Below are positions 1 through 5,474 of a stretch of 5,491 nt of DNA, in pieces. Every line of letters begins with the position of its first letter. Positions within the stretch are counted from its first letter, which is position 1. Where the stretch lies: the NCBI GenBank assembly GCA_900556575.1, contig USPO01000124.1:1-5491 (forward strand). The letters run 5' to 3'. This stretch comes from an uncultured Eubacteriales bacterium (GTDB taxonomy: Bacteria; Bacillota; Clostridia; UBA1381). The notes under the pieces are model-generated. The model ran no database searches and had not been told where the DNA came from. It saw nothing but the letters and a program-made list of their open reading frames with translations. A program made the position numbers and the translations under genes.

Positions 1-130
1 CACTGAAGTTGAAATACCGCTTGAACCGCTGGTGCAGAACGGCATTATTGTTTTACCAGACAAATCGTATGTATCCAAAAATGTATTTATGATTTTCGGC
101 ATAGTACCCCACCAAATCGGGTAGCCGATA
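1..130. repeat. Copy A of duplicated flavodoxin coding segment
   Basis: Aligns without gaps to 1236-1365 (offset 1235). I count 9 differences in 130 bases, and bases 8-57 match 1243-1292 exactly (50 bases). The encoded 43 residues are identical, so the differences here are synonymous. Similarity falls clearly beyond base 130, where protein changes begin. The repeat continues off the window. Confidence 0.9.
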
Positions 131-720
131 AGAACAACATCATAGTCATCGATATTATCAATTTTATTTGAAATTGCGGGACGTGCTGTCGGATCGTTTT
201 GTTCTTTGTTGGCACGGCAATTACTGTTACTGTAATTTAAGTCCTCACTTGTATAAGGCTCTTCCGGCACGATTTCAAATATATCCGAATTTGTTTCCGC
301 TGCAATTTTCTGTGCCAAGCTTTCCGTATTTCCCGTTGCTGAAAAATATACCGTCAAAACACGATTTACCGATTTATCCGTTAAATCGGAAAGGTTATTG
401 TAATATGCAGTTGCAAGAGGGTATAATTTTGTAAAATCCCAAAGGAAAACCTTTATATTATCGGATTTATCGAGAGCGTCAGCCATATCAGCTGCATAAT
501 TTGCCGTGATTGTTCCGCTGCCCTTGTAAATACGCATATCAGAAAAACTGTTCCCGTCATAAAGTGCAACTGCCATACTTGAATTTTCGGGTGCATCTAT
601 AACCGTTGCCTGAGTTTTTGTTACGTTAAATTCAGGCTCTGCTGCTGAAACGCAGACACAAGCTCCGATTATAAGAAAGACGGTCAAAGCAAGCATAATT
701 ATGTGTCTTAATTTACGCAT
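1..720 (-). CDS. Exported flavodoxin-domain protein, 3' end beyond the window (partial)
   Basis: Open from the ATG at 720 to base 1 without a stop (240 codons visible). An AGGAGGTG ribosome binding site lies 5 bases before the start, and the gap to the upstream gene's stop is 14 bases, so the two are co-transcribed. Residues 1-27 are a Sec-type signal: basic start, hydrophobic core, then IGAC (Cys21, a possible lipobox) and VSA-A, a possible signal peptidase I site. Lipid anchor versus simple secretion is therefore undecided. Residues about 35-110 resemble the small beta-rich domain of clostridial surface proteins, with an ALYDG motif and KVFLWDFTKLYPLA (90-103). From residue 121 comes a flavodoxin domain: FMN phosphate loop SATGNT (127-132) and the PIWW loop (201-204). 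Over 117 aligned residues I count 100 identical to the upstream lipoprotein's flavodoxin. A C-terminal cyclophilin-like domain, as in that paralogue, may follow beyond the window. Substrate unknown; flavin-dependent redox outside the membrane is inferred. Confidence 0.88.
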   Translation of the reverse strand, partial: MRKLRHIIMLALTVFLIIGACVCVSAAEPEFNVTKTQATVIDAPENSSMAVALYDGNSFSDMRIYKGSGTITANYAADMADALDKSDNIKVFLWDFTKLYPLATAYYNNLSDLTDKSVNRVLTVYFSATGNTESLAQKIAAETNSDIFEIVPEEPYTSEDLNYSNSNCRANKEQNDPTARPAISNKIDNIDDYDVVLIGYPIWWGTMPKIINTFLDTYDLSGKTIMPFCTSGSSGISTSV

Positions 721-734
721 AAAAACACCTCCTA

Positions 735-2138
735 TTAGATGACAGGTTCGATTGTCACTTCAAAATCTTCACTCATGTCTGTGAGTGCATCAAGTCCCGA
801 TTCAATATGTCCTATAGGAATCAAATCGTCTGAATAGCTCCATCCCTTGTAAAATATTGAGAGGTTGCCCCACGGAGCGTAAAGAGCAACATCTCCGACA
901 GATGGTTTAAGTCCCGCCGCTTCGGTATCTTTATATATTTCATCAGAAAAGCGGCTGATTTTTTCAGTGCTGTTATAGTCCTCAATTTTAGCTTTTATTG
1001 GCAGTTTGGAAACAAAATCCTCGGTTGTTTTATTGTTTTCGAGAGCAATTACAACTTCGCTGTTATCCCAAACAAGCTTAATTTTTTTTACAGCAGCGGC
1101 AGAGTTCTCCTCCGCCGCTGTTTGTTCAAAGTTGTTTTCATTGAACCAATTCTGAATTTGTGTACTGATAGTGCCGGAAGTTCCTCTGAATCCGTTTTTA
1201 ACGTCTGCGTTCGGGCAGGCACTCTTTATAGCCGATACCGAGGTTGAAATACCGCTTGAACCGCTGGTGCAGAACGGCATTATTGTTTTACCCGACAAAT
1301 CATATGTATCCAAAAATGTATTTATAATTTTTGGCATAGTACCCCACCAAATCGGATAGCCGATGAAAATAGTATCGTAATCATCTATATTATCGAGCTT
1401 GCTTGAAATAGCAGGTCTGGAGCTTGCGTCATTTTGTTCTTTGTTTGCTCTGCAGTCACTGTTGTTATAATTTAAATCGGCACTTGTATAAGGCTCTTCC
1501 AGTACAATTTCAAATATATCCGAACCGGATTCTTCGGCTATTTTTTCTGCAAGTGACCTTGTATTTCCCGTTGCCGAGAAATATACAACAAGGCTTTTGC
1601 TCATAGAGTTTTGAGTTTCCTGTTTTTCTTCCGGTTGCTTTACGGGTGCTTCTTCAGTTGTTTTTGTCTTTGTAATAGTTATTGTTTGCTCACTCGCATT
1701 CCATTCAACATTGAATTTAAAGCTTTCGGCAATAAAACGAATAGGGAGCATTGTGCGGTCATTTATTACGGTCGGGGCAGCATCAAGAGTTTGCTTTTCG
1801 CCGTTCAAGTATGCATCGGCAGAATCAATAGTAAGTTTGATTTCATCATCGCCGTATGATAATGTAACTTCCTTTGTATCGCCGTTCCAGTCAACGGTAC
1901 CTCCCATTTGCTCGACAACCGCACGGACAGGGAGCAGAGTTCTGTCATTTACAATAACGGGAACAGTGCCTTGTTCGTCAATTGGCATATCTTTGCCGTC
2001 TACCGACATTGCTGGACTTCCGATTTTAAGAATAATCGTTGTACCGTTTTCATTTTGTGTTTCCTCCGCCGCACAAGCCGTAAGCGTAAGGCTTAACAGC
2101 ATACAGATTGACAAAAGAACTGATATTAATTTCTTCAT
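735..2138 (-). CDS. Three-domain lipoprotein: stalk domain, flavodoxin, cyclophilin-like domain
   Basis: 467 residues. The ATG at 2138 follows AGAGGGG with a 7-base spacer, 14 bases after the aldo/keto reductase stop. Residues 1-22 form a lipoprotein signal with lipobox LTAC (Cys22), so the protein should be anchored outside the membrane. Residues about 36-158 match the copper amine oxidase N-terminal 'stalk' domain, with two repeats marked by NDRTLLPVR (64-72) and NDRTMLPIR (126-134), each followed by a V-x-W-N turn. A charged T/E/K/Q-rich linker (159-180) leads to a flavodoxin domain (about 181-335) with phosphate loop SATGNT (188-193) and PIWW (262-265). Residues about 352-465 match the bacterial cyclophilin-like fold family (KIKLVWDN start; GDVALYAPWGNLSIFYKG near the end). 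The signal lacks a twin arginine, so Sec export is expected and FMN would have to bind outside. Family knowledge gives FMN-dependent redox for the flavodoxin; stalk domains usually serve in surface display. The reaction and substrate are unknown. Confidence 0.93.
   Translation of the reverse strand: MKKLISVLLSICMLLSLTLTACAAEETQNENGTTIILKIGSPAMSVDGKDMPIDEQGTVPVIVNDRTLLPVRAVVEQMGGTVDWNGDTKEVTLSYGDDEIKLTIDSADAYLNGEKQTLDAAPTVINDRTMLPIRFIAESFKFNVEWNASEQTITITKTKTTEEAPVKQPEEKQETQNSMSKSLVVYFSATGNTRSLAEKIAEESGSDIFEIVLEEPYTSADLNYNNSDCRANKEQNDASSRPAISSKLDNIDDYDTIFIGYPIWWGTMPKIINTFLDTYDLSGKTIMPFCTSGSSGISTSVSAIKSACPNADVKNGFRGTSGTISTQIQNWFNENNFEQTAAEENSAAAVKKIKLVWDNSEVVIALENNKTTEDFVSKLPIKAKIEDYNSTEKISRFSDEIYKDTEAAGLKPSVGDVALYAPWGNLSIFYKGWSYSDDLIPIGHIESGLDALTDMSEDFEVTIEPVI
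1236..1365. repeat. Copy B of duplicated flavodoxin coding segment
   Basis: Partner of bases 1-130, in the same orientation and inside the lipoprotein gene. It encodes the PIWW loop through the second flavin loop TSGSSG. As a long direct repeat it could recombine with copy A, deleting or fusing the two genes. Confidence 0.9.
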
Positions 2139-2152
2139 TGATATTCCCCTCT

Positions 2153-3127
2153 TTACTTTTTATCGGATAATGCGCCTACAATATCGTGAGGAGCATATAA
2201 TTCTTCAAGGTAAGCCGCATCCTCATCGGTAAGCTCAAATTCGAGCGATTGTGCCGCATCATCAAAATATTTTGATTTGGTTGCTCCGATAATAGGAGCG
2301 GCAATACCCTTTTTGAATTGCCATGCAAGAGCAATCTGTGTCATTGTTTTTTCATATTTATCAGCAAGATTTTTTACTCGCATTACAATTTTGCAATCCT
2401 CAGCCTCATTTTTGTCATATTTTCCGGCTGCCATACGATCTGTTTTACTGCGTTTTGTATCTGTATGCCAATCTGTTCGGCAAAGTCTGCCTGCTGCAAG
2501 CGGACTGTAAGGTGTAAGAGCCACATTCATCTGTTTGCAAAGCGGAATAAGCTCTCTTTCGTCCTCACGATAGATGAGATTGTAGTGATTTTGCATTGAT
2601 ACAAACGGTGTCCAGCCGTTATCCCTTGCCGCAAGCTGCATATTATAAAATTGATAGCCATACATTGCCGATGCACCGAGAGCGCGAACCTTGCCCGATT
2701 TTACGAGATTATGAAGTGCTTCCATTGTTTCTTCAATCGGTGTACCGTAATCAAAACGGTGAATAATATAAAGGTCAAGATAATCTGTACCGAGTCTTTT
2801 TAGTGTACCGTTTATTTCACGGTTTATTGCCTCTTTTGATAAATGTCCGTCATTAAAATACACCTTCGATGCAAGTACAACCTTATCACGCGAAATATTG
2901 TTTTTAATTGCACGTCCGAGAAATTCCTCGCTCGTACCATGTGCATAGGTGTTTGCTGTATCAAAAAAGTTTATACCGAGATTAAGAGCATGACGAACAA
3001 CCTCATCTGTTTCATCGAAGCTTAAAGTCCATTCGTGAAAATCCTTAAATGGTTTTCCAAAACTCATACAGCCTACGCATAATTTTGATATCTCAATGTC
3101 TGAATTTCCGAGTTTCGTATATTTCAT
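2153..3127 (-). CDS. Aldo/keto reductase, YajO-type
   Basis: 324 residues from the ATG at 3127, chosen because AAGGGGTG lies 8 bases before it; the in-frame ATG at 3151 has no ribosome binding site and would add eight residues foreign to the family (MNRRGERI). The protein starts MKYTKLGNSDIEISKLCVG, the usual family opening. The catalytic tetrad is complete: Asp56 and Tyr61 (in FDTANTY), Lys88 (ASK) and His123 (IIHR). The C-terminal NADPH-binding stretch PIIGATK (278-284) is present. From memory it follows E. coli YajO over its whole length, including WTL near 33, HYNLIYREDERELIPLC and the ending PHDIVG. It is a soluble (alpha/beta)8-barrel that reduces aldehydes and ketones with NADPH; the substrate is not readable from sequence. 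It lies 30 bases after the cytosolic flavodoxin and 14 before the flavodoxin lipoprotein, suggesting carbonyl detoxification alongside flavodoxin redox work. Confidence 0.95.
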   Translation of the reverse strand: MKYTKLGNSDIEISKLCVGCMSFGKPFKDFHEWTLSFDETDEVVRHALNLGINFFDTANTYAHGTSEEFLGRAIKNNISRDKVVLASKVYFNDGHLSKEAINREINGTLKRLGTDYLDLYIIHRFDYGTPIEETMEALHNLVKSGKVRALGASAMYGYQFYNMQLAARDNGWTPFVSMQNHYNLIYREDERELIPLCKQMNVALTPYSPLAAGRLCRTDWHTDTKRSKTDRMAAGKYDKNEAEDCKIVMRVKNLADKYEKTMTQIALAWQFKKGIAAPIIGATKSKYFDDAAQSLEFELTDEDAAYLEELYAPHDIVGALSDKK

Positions 3128-3135
3128 AATTCTTT

Positions 3136-3143
3136 CACCCCTT
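3136..3143 (-). promoter_or_regulatory. Ribosome binding site deciding the aldo/keto reductase start
   Basis: The minus strand reads AAGGGGTG, 8 bases before the ATG at 3127. It lies inside the reading frame that would begin at the ATG at 3151, which itself is preceded only by A/T-rich sequence (the end of the flavodoxin gene). This favours the shorter protein, which also matches the usual family N-terminus. Confidence 0.8.
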
Positions 3144-3157
3144 CTATTCATTCTGAA

Positions 3158-3628
3158 TTAAAATTTTGCTGCCCACTGAGCAATTTTTTCATCAGACATA
3201 CCGTTTAATACCTTTCCGTCCTTAATATCGGCATCGGGGCAGATTTTCCTCAGTACGTCCGCTGTTTTGCCCATTCCGCTTCCGCCGCTGGTTGCAAACG
3301 GAATAACTGTCTTACCCGAAAAATCATAGCTTTCTAAAAATGTATCAATGATTGTCGGAGCGACATACCACCAAATCGGAAAACCTACAAATACGGTATC
3401 GTAGCTGTCCATATCAGACAGCTTCTCTGCAATTTCCGGACGAGAATCCGGATTTTTCATTTCAACGCTTGAACGGCTGTTCTTATCCTGCCAATTCAAA
3501 TCCGCATTTGTATATGGAACACTCGGCTTGATTTCAAATAAATCCGCACCTGTTGCCTTTGCCAGTCTTTCGGCATAACGCTTTGTCACACCGCTTGCCG
3601 AAAAATATGCTGCTACTTTCTTACTCAT
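3158..3628 (-). CDS. Cytosolic flavodoxin (short-chain, Flavodoxin_4-like)
   Basis: 156 residues from the ATG at 3628, which has GGAGG 8 bases upstream. The GTG at 3643 overlaps that GGAGG, so it is not a credible start. The protein has no signal peptide or membrane segment. The first strand KKVAAYF leads into the FMN phosphate loop SASGVT (10-15). Residues 82-91 carry GFPIWWYVAP, and residues 108-118 carry VIPFATSGGSG, the second flavin-side loop. Flavodoxins hold FMN non-covalently and pass single electrons or support reduction of small molecules; the partner here is not evident. It is clearly homologous to the flavodoxin domains of the two exported proteins downstream (shared PYT-x-DLN, SRP-x-I, PIWW and CP-x-AD motifs) but is much more diverged from them than they are from each other. 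It is the first gene after an 82-base gap behind the MATE gene, so it may have some transcription of its own. Confidence 0.93.
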   Translation of the reverse strand: MSKKVAAYFSASGVTKRYAERLAKATGADLFEIKPSVPYTNADLNWQDKNSRSSVEMKNPDSRPEIAEKLSDMDSYDTVFVGFPIWWYVAPTIIDTFLESYDFSGKTVIPFATSGGSGMGKTADVLRKICPDADIKDGKVLNGMSDEKIAQWAAKF

Positions 3629-3636
3629 TTTAAATT

Positions 3637-3641
3637 CCTCC
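3637..3641 (-). promoter_or_regulatory. Ribosome binding site deciding the flavodoxin start
   Basis: The minus strand reads GTGGAGGAATTTAAAATG. The GGAGG core sits 8 bases before the ATG at 3628. The upstream in-frame GTG (3643) overlaps this core, so translation is expected to begin at the ATG, giving MSKKVAAYF, which places the first flavodoxin beta strand at the very N-terminus as usual for the family. Confidence 0.88.
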
Positions 3642-3680
3642 ACTTCTTTTTAAATATTTATTTTTGTATTTTTATAAATC

Positions 3681-3701
3681 TTAAGCCGTAATTGGCCTTA
3701 A
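3681..3701. repeat. Imperfect inverted repeat between MATE and flavodoxin genes
   Basis: The minus strand reads TTAAGGCC, then a 6-base loop AATTAC, then GGCTTAA; the arms pair if one G is bulged. It is the only structured element in the 82-base gap 3644-3725, which is otherwise A/T-rich. It is followed on the minus strand by ATTTATAAAAATA, not a clean T-run, so it is a poor intrinsic terminator. It could be a weak attenuator, an RNA-processing site or an operator half-site. No convincing promoter with correct spacing was found in the gap. Confidence 0.3.
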
Positions 3702-3725
3702 AAACGCAAAGAATCATTACAAATC

Positions 3726-5051
3726 CTATATAACCCTGAATCTTTTCCATTTTCCGTTTTTAAAACGAAACCACAGCATTATTCCGCGTACTGTCCAATC
3801 AAGACACATTGCATATGCAATTCCCAAAACACCCATATTCAGAATAATGCCGAATATTACAGAAAGTATAAGTCTTACTCCAAGTGTCGTAAAAAGTGAA
3901 ACAGCCGTTGTAAAATTCACATCTCCTGCCGCTCTCAGTCCTTTTCCGAGAGGATCGGCAAACGGGAAAGCAAAAGCACTGAATATGTTATGCACAAAAA
4001 CAAGAATTATAATTAACCTTTTTGTTTCGTATGCAAGGCTGTAAAAACTCATTATAATCGGTGTAAGTGCAAAAATCAATCCATTCCACAAAAGTGCAAA
4101 TACTACGGTTATTTTCATAAGCTTTTTAAAATAAAGTTCTGCTTCCTCAATATTTCCCGCACCCATACATTGTCCTATAACAGTTATAAAAACGGGACCC
4201 ATTGCAACACAAACCAAGGATGCCACGCTCCAAATACTTTGAGCTACACCATTTGCAGCTATTTGATATGTACCGAATATAGCGGCAACACTGCTGAGAG
4301 CGACCTTTACAAGCTGAAAAACTCCGCTTTCAATACCGTTAGGTACGGCAATTTTTAGTATACTTTTCTGCAGCTTCATATTCAATTTGAATATCAGCTC
4401 TTTTCTGTAACGAACGGGATTATTTTTCTTAAAACAAAGAATTGTAATTGCAGCAGCACAAAATATTCTTGCTGCCAATGATGGGTATGCAACTCCCTTA
4501 ATACCTGCATTAAGTACAAATACCCCTATACAGTTTCCGGCAATATTAATAATATTTGAAATAAGTGAAATATACATTGTTGTACTTGTTTTACCAAAGC
4601 TTCGGTACATTGCGGCACCGGCATTATAAACAGCGATTGCCGGATATGAATATGCTGAAATACGCAGATAGGTTATACAGGCATCCATTACCTTAGGTTC
4701 TACTTTTCCGAATAAAAGACGCATTAAATGTTCGTTAAAAATCAGTATGACCGCTCCTATAAGTAATGAAAATAAAACCGAAGCAGTCAAAAGCTGACTT
4801 GCCGTTTCTCCGGCAGTATTATTTTTCCCGCGCCCGATATACTGACTTATCACAACAGCACCGCCGGAGGCAAGAGCCGTAAATAAATATATAAATATTG
4901 TATTGAATGCATTTACAAGCGATACTCCGGATACTGCGGCCTCTCCCACGAAACCGACAACAAAAACATCAGCCATTCCTACCAATGCAACAAGAAGCTG
5001 TTCCAAAAAGAGGGGTATGATAAGCTTTTTTAAATCTTTTGTTGAAAACAT
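3726..5051 (-). CDS. MATE-family multidrug/organic cation exporter
   Basis: 441 residues, normal for a MATE transporter, and almost entirely hydrophobic segments consistent with 12 membrane helices in two homologous halves (about 1-200 and 225-435, joined by a basic loop around 206-230 with KKNNPVRYRKEL). Family signs include the opening IIPLFLEQLLVALVGMADVFVVG with Asp28 in helix 1, SQYIGRGK (about 109-116), the matching second-half GQCMGAGN, and the repeated MYRSFGKT and GLRAAGDVN loops. MATE proteins expel cationic or amphipathic drugs and metabolites using a Na+ or H+ gradient; coupling ion and substrate cannot be told here. The ATG at 5051 lies 4 bases after the stop of the regulator gene, and its ribosome binding site (AGGAAAG) overlaps that gene's last codons, so translation is probably coupled. 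Placement directly behind a MerR-like gene suggests inducible efflux. Confidence 0.95.
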   Translation of the reverse strand: MFSTKDLKKLIIPLFLEQLLVALVGMADVFVVGFVGEAAVSGVSLVNAFNTIFIYLFTALASGGAVVISQYIGRGKNNTAGETASQLLTASVLFSLLIGAVILIFNEHLMRLLFGKVEPKVMDACITYLRISAYSYPAIAVYNAGAAMYRSFGKTSTTMYISLISNIINIAGNCIGVFVLNAGIKGVAYPSLAARIFCAAAITILCFKKNNPVRYRKELIFKLNMKLQKSILKIAVPNGIESGVFQLVKVALSSVAAIFGTYQIAANGVAQSIWSVASLVCVAMGPVFITVIGQCMGAGNIEEAELYFKKLMKITVVFALLWNGLIFALTPIIMSFYSLAYETKRLIIILVFVHNIFSAFAFPFADPLGKGLRAAGDVNFTTAVSLFTTLGVRLILSVIFGIILNMGVLGIAYAMCLDWTVRGIMLWFRFKNGKWKRFRVI

Positions 5052-5055
5052 AGTA

Positions 5056-5388
5056 TCACTTTCCTATTTCATTTTTATTTAGAATTTTGTAACGGAGATA
5101 ATCAATAGCATCAAGCTGCTTTTGCTTTGAATGAATTGCTGAAAGAATACACTCTCTTTTTTCAGATAACATCGCTGACCGCTTTGCACTTGTATCTTCG
5201 TCTGAAAGGTACAGCTTTATATATGCTTCTGTTTCATTTTCGTCAAATCCGGCATCGTACAGTGTCATAATCATACTTATGTTTTCGATGTCTTTGTCAC
5301 AGTAGCCGGTGCATTTCCTTAGCTTTTTGTATTTATTTAATAAATCCGGAGAAACCTTATATCTTTGCAATATTTCCTGCATTGTCAT
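5056..5388 (-). CDS. MerR-like transcriptional regulator, short and divergent
   Basis: 110 residues, a little under the usual 120-140. Residues 3-23 (MQEILQRYKVSPDLLNKYKKL) line up with the MerR helix-turn-helix pattern ending in LRYYDKLGL, but the canonical Arg-Tyr-Tyr is replaced by N-K-Y. A shortened wing follows, with CTGYC (Cys26 and Cys30), where many relatives have GYR-x-Y. DIENISMIMTLYDAGFDENETEAYIKLY (33-60) matches the second MerR helix pair. Residues about 68-104 form the long antiparallel coiled-coil dimer helix (RSAMLSEKRECILSAIHSKQKQLDAIDYLRYKI), with Cys80. There is no separate effector domain, as in the AdhR-like group of small MerR proteins. It probably controls its own operon from the promoter just upstream. 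The ATG at 5388 is used, though the ATG two codons later is also possible: GGTGG is 4 bases from the first and 10 from the second. The effector is unknown; thiol or electrophile sensing is only a suggestion from the cysteines. Confidence 0.8.
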   Translation of the reverse strand: MTMQEILQRYKVSPDLLNKYKKLRKCTGYCDKDIENISMIMTLYDAGFDENETEAYIKLYLSDEDTSAKRSAMLSEKRECILSAIHSKQKQLDAIDYLRYKILNKNEIGK

Positions 5389-5407
5389 TTAACCACCGCC
5401 TCAAAAA

Positions 5408-5438
5408 AATATAGGTATCCTTATCGGATACCTATATT
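5408..5438. promoter_or_regulatory. Perfect palindrome over the transcription start, candidate operator
   Basis: Two 13-base arms (5408-5420 and 5426-5438, AATATAGGTATCC and its complement) flank the 5-base spacer TTATC. The element overlaps the -10 box and covers the predicted start near 5429, a typical repressor position. A transcript from this promoter would begin inside the first arm, so it could not form the whole hairpin. That favours a DNA-level operator. Read from a gene further upstream on the minus strand, however, the same hairpin is followed by seven T (5409-5403) and could act as an intrinsic terminator. Both roles may apply. Confidence 0.7.
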
Positions 5439-5464
5439 ATATCATTATTATGTGTAAATGTCTA
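5436..5464 (-). promoter_or_regulatory. Sigma-70-type promoter for the operon
   Basis: The minus strand has TAGACA (5464-5459, five of six consensus bases) and a perfect TATAAT (5441-5436), separated by exactly 17 bases. Predicted transcription start is near 5429, about 40 bases before the regulator ATG. A MerR activator promoter usually has a 19-20 base spacer with the dyad inside it. Here the spacing is optimal and the dyad is downstream, so repression fits better than classical MerR activation. Confidence 0.7.
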
Positions 5465-5474
5465 ATACCTATAT
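5465..5474 (-). repeat. Third copy of the ATATAGGTAT operator-like 10-mer
   Basis: ATATAGGTAT on the minus strand, abutting the -35 box. The same 10-mer occurs at 5428-5437 (same strand, 37 bases away) and in inverted orientation at 5409-5418; those two are parts of the palindrome. Copies on both sides of the promoter suggest a second, half-site contact for the regulator that binds the palindrome. Confidence 0.5.

Noticed and set aside
168..434. Plus-strand open frame of 88 codons in a region that at first seems to lack a minus-strand gene
   Set aside because: The minus strand here is open from 720 to base 1, with a ribosome binding site, a signal peptide and a clear flavodoxin domain. The plus-strand frame is its shadow.
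1711..2232. Plus-strand open frame of 173 codons, the longest on that strand
   Set aside because: It lies entirely opposite the lipoprotein and aldo/keto reductase genes, has no ribosome binding site at its start and no recognisable family. It is the antisense shadow of strongly supported genes.
3128..3151. ATG at 3151 as the aldo/keto reductase start
   Set aside because: It has no ribosome binding site, whereas AAGGGGTG lies just before the ATG at 3127, which gives the normal family N-terminus.
3629..3643. GTG at 3643 as the flavodoxin start
   Set aside because: It overlaps the GGAGG ribosome binding site that correctly serves the ATG at 3628. The extra residues (MEEFK) do not belong to the flavodoxin fold.
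3644..3725. A separate promoter or terminator in the gap between the MATE and flavodoxin genes
   Set aside because: TATAAA-like sequence is present but no -35 box at proper spacing, and the inverted repeat is not followed by a clean T-run. It is recorded only as a weak inverted repeat.
5403..5474. Repeats of ATATAGGTAT as part of a CRISPR array or transposon end
   Set aside because: There are only three 10-base copies, one inverted, at uneven spacing around a good promoter, with no transposase gene or regular spacers. An operator explains them better.
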